Source: JAJPHI01 sp035541875 (GTDB taxonomy: Bacteria > Desulfobacterota > Binatia > Binatales > Binataceae). Taken from it: a stretch of DNA of 64,000 nucleotides. A program made the translations under genes and the position numbers. Within the stretch, counting starts at the first letter, position 1. The number at the start of each line of letters is the position of its first letter. Below the pieces are notes generated by a model. The model saw only the letters and a list, made by a program, of their open reading frames with translations, did no database searches and had not been told where the DNA came from. The stretch lies in contig DATKML010000052.1 in assembly GCA_035541875.1 (NCBI GenBank), positions 24,263-88,262 of the forward strand, given 5' to 3'. Positions 17,209 through 25,939 of this stretch are shown here, piece by piece.

Positions 17209-17574
17209 ATGCGGCCGCGTGAAGTTGTGCAAGCTTGGGTTGATGCTTTCAATCGAGCAGACGCCGATGCGCTGGGTGCCTTCTACCACTCTGACGCCAT
17301 CAATCATCAGGTAGCCGAGAACCCGGTTGAAGGACGCGACGCTATTCGAGCCATGTTCGCAGCTGAATTTGAGAAGGCGAAGATGGTCTGTATTCCGGAA
17401 AATCTTTTCGAGGATGGAGAATGGGCCATACTCGAATGGCGCGATCCGCTAGGGCTGCGTGGCTGCGGTTTTTTTCATGTAATCGATGGACTAATCGCCT
17501 TCCAACGCGGCTATTGGGATAAGCTCTCGTTCCTCAAAATGCACGGGCTCCCGCTACCCAACAGTTCAGACTGA
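17209..17574 (+). CDS. SnoaL-like / NTF2-fold protein
   Basis: 121 residues. VVQAWVDAFNRADADALGAFYHSDAINHQ and the later EWRDPLGLRGCGFFHVIDGLI are typical of the SnoaL-like polyketide-cyclase/NTF2 fold, which includes isomerases, hydrolases and binding proteins. ATG 17209 sits 9 bases after GGGAGG; a TTG at 17203 would be too close to it. It lies between selB and selD, but no link to selenium metabolism is known for this fold. Function not assigned. Confidence 0.75.
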   Translation: MRPREVVQAWVDAFNRADADALGAFYHSDAINHQVAENPVEGRDAIRAMFAAEFEKAKMVCIPENLFEDGEWAILEWRDPLGLRGCGFFHVIDGLIAFQRGYWDKLSFLKMHGLPLPNSSD

Positions 17575-17638
17575 CTCGCAGGCGTCGTTCCATAAGCCGA
17601 TTGGCCGGTCAAACACTTGGCGATAGACTGAAGCGCCA

Positions 17639-18712
17639 ATGGCAGAGGCCAAAAACAACAATCCAACGCGAAGCGACCTGATTCGCCTTACCGCCCGTGC
17701 CAAGGCGGCTGGTTGAGCCGGTAAGCTGGGTCCGGCGGACCTCGAAGCGGTTCTCTCGCGTTTGGATCTCGGGACGCATCCCGACCTGCTCGTCGGTATC
17801 AATACCGGCGATGACGCCGGAGTGTTTCGTCTGCGCGATGACCTCGCGATCGTAAACACGGTCGATTTTTTCACGCCGGTCGTCGACGATCCTTTCACCT
17901 ACGGCCAAATAGCTGCCGCCAATGCGCTGTCGGACGTCTACGCGATGGGCGGAAAGCCGCTGACCGCGCTCAATCTGGTCTGCTGGCCACAATCGGGGCT
18001 GCCGGGCGAGATACTCACCGAAATCCTGCGTGGCGGAACTGAAAAAGCGCGTGAAGCCGGAGCCGTGATCGTCGGGGGCCATAGCGTGGCCGACGACGAA
18101 GTGAAATACGGGATGGCCGTCACCGGTGTAATCGATCCGCGCCGCATTATTCGCAATGTTGGCGCACGTCCGGGCGATGCACTGCTGCTGACGAAGCCGC
18201 TCGGCACCGGAATCCTGATGACCGCGCTCAAACGCGACCGTCTGGACGCCGACTACTATAAGAGCGCGGTGCGGTGGATGGCTGAGTTGAATGTGCAGAG
18301 TGCCGCGGCGATGCTCAAATACGAGGTGCACGCGGCGACCGACATCACAGGCTTTGGGCTCGCGGGCCACGCTTACAAGATGGCCGATGGCAGTGGCGTG
18401 ACGCTGCGAATCGAAGAATCGGATCTACCGGTTCTGCCGGGGGCGCTCGAACTGTGCCGTGAGGGGATGATCCCGGGAGGTGGAAAGCGTAATCGTGAAT
18501 TTTACGGTCGTTTCGTAACGATTTCTGCAGAGACCGCCGATGAAATCGGTGAGATCGCCTTTGATCCGCAGACCTCCGGTGGATTGCTCATCGCTCTGCC
18601 GCCCGACCAGGCATTGGCGCTACTCGCCGACCTTCAGCGGTTGGGCAACAACGAGGCCGCGATTATCGGTAAGGTCGTCGCGCGGGAAGATTTCGCTATT
18701 GCGGTTGTTTGA
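17639..18712 (+). CDS. selD: Selenide, water dikinase SelD containing selenocysteine (in-frame TGA)
   Basis: 357 residues if TGA at 17714-17716 is read as Sec. Makes selenophosphate from selenide and ATP. Starting at ATG 17639 the frame reads LIRLTARAKAAG-U-AGKLGPADLE, then continues without break into NTGDDAGVF, TVDFFTPVVDDP, QIAAANALSDVYAMGG and GGHSVADDE, all SelD motifs. U26 and Lys29 align with the catalytic Cys17/Lys20 pair of the E. coli enzyme. A hairpin starts 12 bases after the TGA. Without recoding, the protein would lose its catalytic N-terminal loop. SelB upstream makes recoding plausible. Confidence 0.93.
17728..17742 (+). promoter_or_regulatory. Candidate bacterial SECIS hairpin in selD
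   Basis: GGTCC (17729-17733), loop GGC (17734-17736) and GGACC (17737-17741) form a perfect 5-bp stem, extended by a G-T pair at 17728/17742. The loop lies 18 bases after the TGA and contains G, which fits the published bacterial SECIS geometry (small loop with an early G, 16-37 bases after UGA). Within coding sequence, as in bacteria. Confidence 0.75.
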
Positions 18713-18894
18713 GAACGGCTTCAGAGAGAAATGGACTTCGAGGCTTACCCTATCGGCCTCTAGACGGTCTAACGGATCGTATAAAGGTCAATCGGAGAGT
18801 AAGGCTCTTCCAAAATTATCTAATATTTCTCAATCCTCTAAAAACCGCCATACCCCTTTTATTTTTATCAAATTTGAGCTATGGTCACCAGACC

Positions 18895-19293
18895 ATGATG
18901 TTCAAAAGCAGACGGAACCTGGCAATCTTCTTGGCCGGAGTTGTGGCAATCCCGACGTCCTTGGCTCTTGAGACCTATATTGCTCGTTCCTATTACGACG
19001 TGGCCACGCAGCGGCTACGAATCCTGGGCGCAAATGCGGTTAGATCGGGTGCCGCCTATCTGCCCTCAAATCCGCAGTTGGCAGCGCAAGTAGCGGACAA
19101 GGTTGCTAATCAGAGTGGTGTTGCTCAGGAAGAGATCGTGGCGACCAGTGTGAGCGAGGATGGCCTCGGTCTGACGATTCGCTTCGAGGAAAAAGTTCCT
19201 TGGCATATCGCGATGTTTGCCTTCGGCCAACCGAAAACTATCGGTGTCGAAGCAACTGCCCAAGTTTCGGTGCGCAAGTCGATGGCGATCTGA
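18895..19293 (+). CDS. TadE/TadG-like pilus-assembly-type membrane protein (tentative)
   Basis: 132 residues from ATG 18895. A basic N-terminus (MMFKSRRN) precedes one membrane segment (LAIFLAGVVAIPTSLAL), then an extracytoplasmic part with NPQLAAQVADKVANQSGV and a beta-rich tail. The layout, one N-terminal helix followed by an A-rich helix with repeated Val/Ala and a small beta domain, resembles TadE/G-like pseudopilins, but no clear signature is present. The 182-base gap after selD is AT-richer than its surroundings and probably holds its promoter; I see no RNA gene there. Neighbouring Tad genes are absent. Confidence 0.55.
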   Translation: MMFKSRRNLAIFLAGVVAIPTSLALETYIARSYYDVATQRLRILGANAVRSGAAYLPSNPQLAAQVADKVANQSGVAQEEIVATSVSEDGLGLTIRFEEKVPWHIAMFAFGQPKTIGVEATAQVSVRKSMAI

Positions 19294-19519
19294 ATTATTT
19301 CCTGGATCGCGCAACGATCGCGGTCGACCGGCGTGAGTGCTGCATCGTGGCCTTTACGCCTGGGCCGATCGCAGCGATACACGAGCTAAAAGCGTGTTTA
19401 GCCATATATAGCGATTTAAAGCCCGATTTTGTCCTATTTTAGGGCTTGATCTACTTTCTTTCCCGGATTTAAGATCGCAGGGTCTGCGAATCCTGAGTTT
19501 TTAATTGAAAGGATCGCCT

Positions 19520-20994
19520 ATGTGGGAAAAGTCCAAACCTAGTCGGCGGTGGTTGAAGCCGTTCATCTCGGGAACCGCGTTGCTTGCTCCATGTGGAATA
19601 GCGTAGGCAGCCGGCAGCGGGCCAGTGTCGACACATGTCCGCAGCTCCTATCCAAGTCGACCTGCTCGACGAAGCGCCTACCGACTGCTTTCTGGCGACA
19701 CTCGGAGTAACCAGTGGCTTGCCACCTGGTAAGTATCAGCAAATCCGCTTTATCCTTGCGGACGCCGGAAAAGGCGCTGGCAAGGGTAAGAAAAAGGGAG
19801 GTGGAGGCGGCGGGACTGGCCCTGCAGTGAACGCCTGTTCGTCACTTTCCTCGACCATCTACAACTGCATCGATCTGGGCGGCGGCAAGCTCGTGCCGAT
19901 AAAGCTCACGAGCGAGGGTAACATCGGAATCAAATTCCTCCGGGCCAGATCGCGGGCGGCGGACTCGTTATCAGCGATGGCCAAGGCCTCGACCTCGATA
20001 TCGATTTCAACGCTTGTAAGTCGATCGTCCAGGCGGGGAAGAGCGGCAACTATATCCTGAAGCCGACGCTCCATGCCGACGAGATCGACCTGAGCGCACT
20101 TATCGCCGGTAACGTTGTCGCCGGCACGGACGGTGCCGGTTCGGTCACCCCGGGTGCGACGGCCGTGCCGGGCGCCAGCCTTTGGCTCGAAAGCCAGACG
20201 CCAGCGTTGGACTTGAATATCGGCACACCCGCCTCGACGACTAACACGGCTCAGGTGGATAACGTCGTGGCTAAAGCGACGGCGGATACTAACGGTCATT
20301 TTGAGTTCTGTCCGGTCCCGGCTGGAACTTACGAACTGGTAGCCGACTCCGGATCGATGCCGGGCACGAGTAACTCGTCGAACGCTACTATCACAACGGG
20401 TCTGGCCGTCACGAAGAGTGGTGGGCCGAACAACCTGGTTATTCCTCTGCTCGACGACGGCAGCAGCCCAGCGTTGCTTGAAGGTCTCTTCAGCACGGAA
20501 GCTGCGACATCACAGGGTCTAGGTGACGATATCGCCTTTGCCGGTGTCCAGCCGTTTGCAGGTAGCAGCGGCACCGTACAAGCCGTCATTCCGCCGCTCA
20601 GTGGAACCGTTCCGGCTCCGGTCGGCGGGAATCTTCCAAGCGTGACCACCGTCGCGTCTACGACGGGGGCCAATTGCCCAGATATCGCGGCTCTTGCCTG
20701 TCCGACGGCACTAACTGTGAATGCTTCACTCTGGCCGTGCCGGCGAGCAATCCGGTAATAGGGGCTTGGAAGGCGGGGGGCACGACCTACGATTCGCCCG
20801 CGGCAGGAACCGTCGACTATTCGACTACGGGCGCAGCGTCGCAAATCGGGAATCCCGCGACGCCCCAGTGTGCGCCGTCTGCTCTGATCACCGATCCGGC
20901 GCTACCTTTCTCGGTGCTCGGCGCATCGGTGACTGAAGCCGACAATCCGACGAGTGGTGTTCTCCCAACTTTGAGTTTCCAGAGCTGCGACTAG
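19520..20994 (+). pseudogene. Degraded DUF4382-type exported protein
   Basis: A signal-peptide start at 19520 (ATG with upstream GAAAGGA) ends early at a TAG at 19602-19604 where a Gln-type codon would keep it open. The homologous reading then moves to another frame from about 19635 (LLDEAPTDCFLATLGV, GLPPGKYQQIRFIL), shifts again near 19940 into GGGLVISDGQGLDLDIDFNA and the long repeat-like body, and again near 20700 into TNCECFTLAVPASN, ending at 20994. The DUF4382-like block also appears internally shortened. One nonsense change and at least three frameshifts argue for a pseudogene; homopolymer errors could explain some of them. The 226-base gap before it (19294-19519) holds no gene I can recognise. 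Confidence 0.7.
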
Positions 20995-21018
20995 GCAGCA
21001 CCCTTCCTCCCAAACGCA

Positions 21019-21054
21019 GAGGCGGCGGCAAGTTTTCTTCCTTGTCGCCACCTC
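21019..21054 (+). terminator. Hairpin terminator between DUF4382 pseudogene and ku
   Basis: GAGG-GGCG-CAAG (21019-21032) pairs with CTTG-CGCC-CCTC (21041-21054) with one mismatch and one G-T pair, loop TTTTCTTC, followed by TCACTTTT. It sits between two convergent genes and may serve both, though the T-run is weak on both sides. Confidence 0.55.
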
Positions 21055-21073
21055 TCACTTTTCGAAGACGATT

Positions 21074-21973
21074 TTACTTCTTGGCGCCGGCGCGTTTGCG
21101 CGTTGCCGCCGCGCGCGGAGCTCGAGTGCGAGATCGCGGCGGTTCGTCGCCGACCGCAGCCGCAGTCGGCTCTTCCGCTGCCTCGGCCTCTGCCGAGGTG
21201 CCCCGTTTTTCCAGTGACGCCTTCAGCGCGGCCATCAGATCGATCACCTGTCCGCGCCGTGGCTCGGCGGGAGCCTCCGTGATCTCCTGTCCTTCGGCCT
21301 TCTGTTGTGCAGCGGCGATAACCTTTTCGCGGTAGGTATCGTGATACTTGCTGGGGTCGAACTTCTTACCGGTGAGCTCTTCGATCAACCGCTTGGCGAG
21401 CTTCAACTCGGCGTCCTTGGCCGGTTCGCTGGTCGCCTGATCGACGTCCTCAGCCGGGCGCACTTCATCGGCGTAATAGATCGTATGCAGCATCAGCCCC
21501 TTGCCAAAGGGACGGATGAGTACGAGATGCTCCTTGCCCCGCATCGTGTAGCGGCCCAACGCGATGCGCTCCGTCTGCGCCATCGCGTCCGTCAGGAGAC
21601 GATATGCCTTGCCGGCGACGGTTTCCGCTCCAAGGTAGAAGGATTCTTCGAAGTAGACCGGATCGACTTCTTCGAGCGGCAGAAACTCGGTGATCTCGAT
21701 CGCATGCTCGTTGCGCGCTTCCATCGACTTGAGTTCCTCGTCGGTGAAAGTGACGTAACGCCCTTTTTCGATCTCATAGCCGCGGACCAGTTCGCTGCGC
21801 TCGATTATCGCGTCGTCGACCGGGCAATAGATCTTCTGTTGGATGCGGCTAAGGTCCTTGCCGTGCAATAAATTGAAGCTCACCGACTTGGATCGGGTCG
21901 CGGTAAACAATTTGACGGGAATAGAAACCAGACCGAAAGAGATGTTGCCGCTACCGACTGGGCGTGATGCCAT
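21074..21973 (-). CDS. ku: Non-homologous end joining protein Ku
   Basis: 299 residues. Bacterial Ku homodimer that encircles DNA ends. ISFGLVSIPVKLFTATRSKSVSFNLLH at the start, CPVDDAIIERSELVRGYEIEKGRYV and ELTGKKFDPSKYHDTYRE are family hallmarks. The C-terminal 45 residues are Ala/Arg/Lys-rich (RTRAPRAAATRKRAGAKK), the basic tail that aids DNA binding and LigD recruitment. ATG 21973 gives the canonical MASRPVGSGNISFG start; the frame extends to 22183 but overlaps ligD. Divergent from ligD with a 112-base gap, so the NHEJ pair can be coregulated. Confidence 0.96.
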   Translation of the reverse strand: MASRPVGSGNISFGLVSIPVKLFTATRSKSVSFNLLHGKDLSRIQQKIYCPVDDAIIERSELVRGYEIEKGRYVTFTDEELKSMEARNEHAIEITEFLPLEEVDPVYFEESFYLGAETVAGKAYRLLTDAMAQTERIALGRYTMRGKEHLVLIRPFGKGLMLHTIYYADEVRPAEDVDQATSEPAKDAELKLAKRLIEELTGKKFDPSKYHDTYREKVIAAAQQKAEGQEITEAPAEPRRGQVIDLMAALKASLEKRGTSAEAEAAEEPTAAAVGDEPPRSRTRAPRAAATRKRAGAKK

Positions 21974-22085
21974 AAGAGACGGAGCCTCCGACTCCACCCA
22001 TCGTGCACGTGGACGCGCATCTGAACAAGCCCGTTTTCTCTTCTGAACGAGCAACGAGCATGCGTACGCTTCAATAAGCATCAGG

Positions 22086-24683
22086 ATGGCCCTCGACCAA
22101 TACCGCAGAAAGCGCAGTCCCGACCGCACGCCGGAGCCTTTTGGCGCGGTTGGGAATGGAACGGCGTCGAGTAGCGGCGGCAAATTCGTGGTGCAAAAAC
22201 ATGCTGCGAGGGCGCTCCACTACGATTTTCGGCTCGAGATGGAAAACGTCCTACGCTCATGGGCCGTGCCGCGGGGACCATCGATGAATCCCGCTGACAA
22301 GCGACTCGCGGTTATGGTCGAAGACCATCCGGTTGAGTACGGCGACTTCGAAGGCAGTATTCCGCAGGGCAACTACGGCGCCGGAGCCGTAATTGTTTGG
22401 GATCGCGGGACCTATCGCGTAATCGATCCGCCGGGCAAGGACGCCGCCACTTCGGTGCGGGACGGCAAGCTCGATATCGAGATGCACGGCTTCAAATTGC
22501 GCGGCGCATTTACCTTGGTACGCACGCGCAGCCAATCACGAAGGTCAGCATCGGATAACAAAGAGCAGTGGTTACTGATCAAAAAGAAGGATCAGTACGC
22601 ATCTGACGAGGATGTCCTTGGAACGCATCCGCGGTCGGTCCTATCGGGACTCACGGTCGAGGAGATGCGAGAGCGCAACCATGCGAAGGAACAGCTTGAT
22701 CGCGAACTGAGCGCGCTGAATCCATCGCCGCTGAAGGTTCCTTACGATATTCGCTCGTTTCCGCTCGCGCTTGCGAAAACCGCGGACGAGCCCTTCGACG
22801 GCAAAGAGTGGATCTACGAACTCAAGTACGACGGTGTGCGAGCGATCGCGATCCGCGACGGCGAAGCGGTGCGATTGTTCGGGAGGAATCAGCGTGAGAT
22901 CACGCGGCGCTATTCCGAGGTCGTGCTCGCGATCGGCTCGATGCCGTTTGGGCGCTTCGCAATCGACGGCGAAATCGTTGCGATCGGCGATGACGGACGC
23001 CCGAGTTTCCAATTGCTGCAACGCCGGATGCATGTCGATGATCAGCGCGAGGCGGAGCGGCTGAGCCTCGCAACGCCGGCGACCTTCTTCGCCTTCGATC
23101 TATTAGCCTACGACGATGCAGACCTCCGCTCGCTACCGCTCGAAGATCGCAAAAGGCTGCTCGCGCGAATCGTGCGCGGCGAAGGACCGGTACGCTACTG
23201 CGATCATATCGCGGGGCACGGCAGGGAGTTTTTTGCGCTTGCGGCCAACGCGAGATTAGAGGGGATCGTCGCGAAACGGCGGGATGCTCCCTATCGCGGA
23301 ATCCGAACCGGCGATTGGATCAAGATAAAGTGCCCGGTCACGTCGCACTTCGTGATTGGAGGATGGACCGATCCGGCGGGTTCGCGGACTCATTTCGGTG
23401 CGCTGCTAATCGGACAGTACGAGGCTTCGGGCGAGCTGCGGTTCGTCTCGCGTGTCGGCACGGGCTTCGATGACGCCAAGTTGCGCAAGATCCACGGACT
23501 GCTCAAGCAGCGCGCGATAGAGAAGTGGCCGTTTCGCAAGGCTCGTAACGGAGAAGCTGCACCGCCGGCGCGTGGCTCGCATTTCTGCGCGCCCGACCTG
23601 GTGGCGGAGGTGCGCTTCGGTGAATGGACCGACGAGGGTGGTATCCGCCATCCGAGTTTTCAGAAGTTGGTCGCCGACGTCGATCCGCGAGCATGCTCGT
23701 ACGGAGGTCCGGGCTCCGATCAGGAGGGACATGTCGAAAGCCTTGAGACGGAGCCGGAGGTCGATGCGATCGAGACGGCGGAAGAGTCCGCGCGATCCTT
23801 CAAGCCGACCAATCGCGGCAAAGTCTTCTGGCCTGCTGAGGGTTACACCAAGGGCGATCTGATTGAGTATTACGAGACGATCGCGCCCTGGATGCTGCCG
23901 TATTTGAAAGATCGGCCGGTGGTGCTCACCCGCTATCCCGACGGAATCGACGGCAAGAGTTTCTACCAAAAAGACGCTCCTGCGTTCGCCCCGTCGTGGA
24001 TTCGCACGGCGCGCATCTGGTCGGAAGATACGCAGCGTGAAATCAGTTACTTCATCCTCGAAAGCGTCGAAGCGATCGCCTACATGGCCAATCTCGGCGC
24101 GATTCCAATTCATATCTGGTCGTCGCGCATGAGCCATCTCGAGCGTCCCGACTGGCTGCTGTTCGATATCGACCCGAAAGGATCGACGACACAGAAGGCG
24201 GTTATCGTCGCGCGGGAGACCGGAGCGGTGTTGCGGGAAATCGGGATGCGCCCTTACGTCAAAACGTCGGGACAGATGGGGCTCCACGTCGTCGTCGGTT
24301 TGGTGCCGGAATATACGTATCAGCAGGCGCGGATGTTCGCGGAACTGGTCGCCCGGGTCGTCGTGCAGCGAGTGCCTGATGCGGCGACGTTGATCCGCAA
24401 CAAGGATCGGCGCGGCGGCAAGACCTATATCGACTACCTGCAACTGGCACACGGCCAGACGATCGCAGCACCGTTCGCGGTGCGTCCGATTCCGGGTGCC
24501 CCAGTTTCAGCACCGCTCAAGTGGAAAGAGCTAAGAGACGATCTCAATCCAAGTCAGTGGAATATCAAGACGATGCCGCCCCGGATGGCGAAGCTAAAGG
24601 CCGATCCGTTTATCGGAGCTATCGAGGATCGGCAGAGGATTGAAGAGGCGCTACCGAGAATCGACGCGGCAGTTTCCAAGTAA
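22086..24683 (+). CDS. ligD: ATP-dependent DNA ligase LigD (phosphoesterase-ligase-polymerase)
   Basis: 865 residues in the order PE-LIG-POL. PE domain (about 1-185): FVVQKHAARALHYDFRLE and PRGPSMNP...HPVEYGDFEG. Ligase (about 215-530): nucleotidyl-transferase Lys in YELKYDGVRAIA, then FAIDGEIVA, EGIVAKRRDAPY. Polymerase/primase (about 575-865): KVFWPAEGYTKGDLIEYYETIA, PVVLTRYPDGIDGKSFYQKD and the metal site LLFDIDPKG. All three catalytic centres look intact. Works with Ku in end joining without a template. Some LigD proteins put POL first; this one has the Pseudomonas-like order. Confidence 0.97.
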   Translation: MALDQYRRKRSPDRTPEPFGAVGNGTASSSGGKFVVQKHAARALHYDFRLEMENVLRSWAVPRGPSMNPADKRLAVMVEDHPVEYGDFEGSIPQGNYGAGAVIVWDRGTYRVIDPPGKDAATSVRDGKLDIEMHGFKLRGAFTLVRTRSQSRRSASDNKEQWLLIKKKDQYASDEDVLGTHPRSVLSGLTVEEMRERNHAKEQLDRELSALNPSPLKVPYDIRSFPLALAKTADEPFDGKEWIYELKYDGVRAIAIRDGEAVRLFGRNQREITRRYSEVVLAIGSMPFGRFAIDGEIVAIGDDGRPSFQLLQRRMHVDDQREAERLSLATPATFFAFDLLAYDDADLRSLPLEDRKRLLARIVRGEGPVRYCDHIAGHGREFFALAANARLEGIVAKRRDAPYRGIRTGDWIKIKCPVTSHFVIGGWTDPAGSRTHFGALLIGQYEASGELRFVSRVGTGFDDAKLRKIHGLLKQRAIEKWPFRKARNGEAAPPARGSHFCAPDLVAEVRFGEWTDEGGIRHPSFQKLVADVDPRACSYGGPGSDQEGHVESLETEPEVDAIETAEESARSFKPTNRGKVFWPAEGYTKGDLIEYYETIAPWMLPYLKDRPVVLTRYPDGIDGKSFYQKDAPAFAPSWIRTARIWSEDTQREISYFILESVEAIAYMANLGAIPIHIWSSRMSHLERPDWLLFDIDPKGSTTQKAVIVARETGAVLREIGMRPYVKTSGQMGLHVVVGLVPEYTYQQARMFAELVARVVVQRVPDAATLIRNKDRRGGKTYIDYLQLAHGQTIAAPFAVRPIPGAPVSAPLKWKELRDDLNPSQWNIKTMPPRMAKLKADPFIGAIEDRQRIEEALPRIDAAVSK

Positions 24684-24703
24684 AAGAGAGGTGAGTGCCG
24701 CGC

Positions 24704-25888
24704 TCACTGCGATGCGCCGATTGTGCACGATCCCGCAGTGCGGGTGTTGCCGCATTCGTCGAGCGGCAAACAGCTCGAACCTGCGGCGCCGACTTTCCCT
24801 TTCGGTGTGGCAGGGTTTCCGCTCGCGATTAATGGGCTACCGGTGAGCGGTGCCAGAACTTCCAGCCCGGTGGAAGCGCACGCCTGGAGCGGACTCAGTG
24901 CAGGATCTTTTCCAGGAGCGATATCGCTCTTGAGTAGCTTGATCGCACAAGCGGAGACGTCCTCGATCAGATTGAAGCCTTTCGATTTAAGTCCGTTACC
25001 GGCTACCCAGCAATCGGGCCCGCTCGGCGACGCACCCGCAACGGTGTTGTTTGCGATTACCGTGTTCGCCATCGAGACCTTGGGGGGAAAATCCAGCCAG
25101 ATGCCGCCACCTTGCGTCGGCTGATGTCCGGACCCCACGGTGCCCACGCAATGATTGTCGGTTATCGTGACGTTATTCAGTACGATCGTGCCAGACGATA
25201 TTCTGAGTCCGCATCCGGCTGCGCTTGCAGTATTGCTCGGAGTCGAATTGCCGGTGATCGTTGTGTTAGTGATGTACACGTGCGGGGAGCCATAGATAGC
25301 GAGGCCCCCTACGTTATTGTTCGCGATCGTCGTCGAATCAACGACAAGCGATTTGCCCCAAAAAAAGACCGTATGCTCCGGAAGATAGTGGGGTGCGGGC
25401 ATACCACCGGTGATTTCGCAATTCTCGATAGTTAGGCTGCCGACTCCCTTGCCGGTCTTCGGCGATTGTTGATCGAAGAGGATATTGCCGCCGATCGGGC
25501 CGCCGCCATTTTGGATCGTCATGCCGTGCAACTCGCCGTTCGCTTGGGTCTGAAAGGTGAACGTTGAAAGACTGGGATCGACGGAACCGTCCACGATCGT
25601 CTGGCCGACGCCCGCGCCGATGAAGCTGACCGTTATTCCCGATACGGTTAGGTTCTCTAGATAGGTGCCGGCGGCGATCGTGATGACCGCATCACCACCG
25701 GCCGGCACGGAATTCACCGCACCCTGGATCGTGGTGAAACATCCGCCCGCCCCGGCCGGATCGACGCATAGAGCGAGCGGCGTAGTTTTCGCGCGTGCCA
25801 AGCGCGGCGCGAGAAGCGCCATCAGACTACAGAACGCCAGTCCAAGAGTTAAAAAATGCGAGCGTTGCTGCGGCTTACTAAAGGTCAT
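24704..25888 (-). CDS. Exported right-handed beta-helix protein
   Basis: 394 residues from ATG 25888. Signal peptide FLTLGLAFCSLMALLAPRLARA, then CVDPAGAGGCFTTIQGAVNSVPAGGDAVITIAAGTY, the opening seen in pectin-lyase-like beta-helix proteins, and a ladder of N/T/G-rich turns (TTIANNNVGGLAIYGS, YITNTTITGNST). The end (LAPLTGSPLIASGNPATP...LDECGNTR) resembles the choice-of-anchor-Q C-terminal region. Surface or periplasmic; carbohydrate binding or adhesion is a guess. Convergent with ligD (20-base gap). Confidence 0.83.
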   Translation of the reverse strand: MTFSKPQQRSHFLTLGLAFCSLMALLAPRLARAKTTPLALCVDPAGAGGCFTTIQGAVNSVPAGGDAVITIAAGTYLENLTVSGITVSFIGAGVGQTIVDGSVDPSLSTFTFQTQANGELHGMTIQNGGGPIGGNILFDQQSPKTGKGVGSLTIENCEITGGMPAPHYLPEHTVFFWGKSLVVDSTTIANNNVGGLAIYGSPHVYITNTTITGNSTPSNTASAAGCGLRISSGTIVLNNVTITDNHCVGTVGSGHQPTQGGGIWLDFPPKVSMANTVIANNTVAGASPSGPDCWVAGNGLKSKGFNLIEDVSACAIKLLKSDIAPGKDPALSPLQACASTGLEVLAPLTGSPLIASGNPATPKGKVGAAGSSCLPLDECGNTRTAGSCTIGASQ

Positions 25889-25939
25889 CGAGGTCCTCAA
25901 TCCTACACGAGATGCGAAATTTGACTGATCCGGCACCGC

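Noticed and set aside
17762..18712. selD starting at 17762
   Set aside because: This start drops the catalytic loop. The frame continues upstream across one TGA that fits selenocysteine, with a good ATG at 17639.
18713..18894. tRNA-Sec gene near selB/selD
   Set aside because: I looked for a long acceptor/T-arm fold with TTCGA-type loop and TCA anticodon in this gap and in the other gaps of the region and found none; selC must lie elsewhere.
23406..24452. 348-codon minus-strand frame
   Set aside because: Shadow of ligD, whose polymerase and ligase motifs read cleanly on the plus strand.
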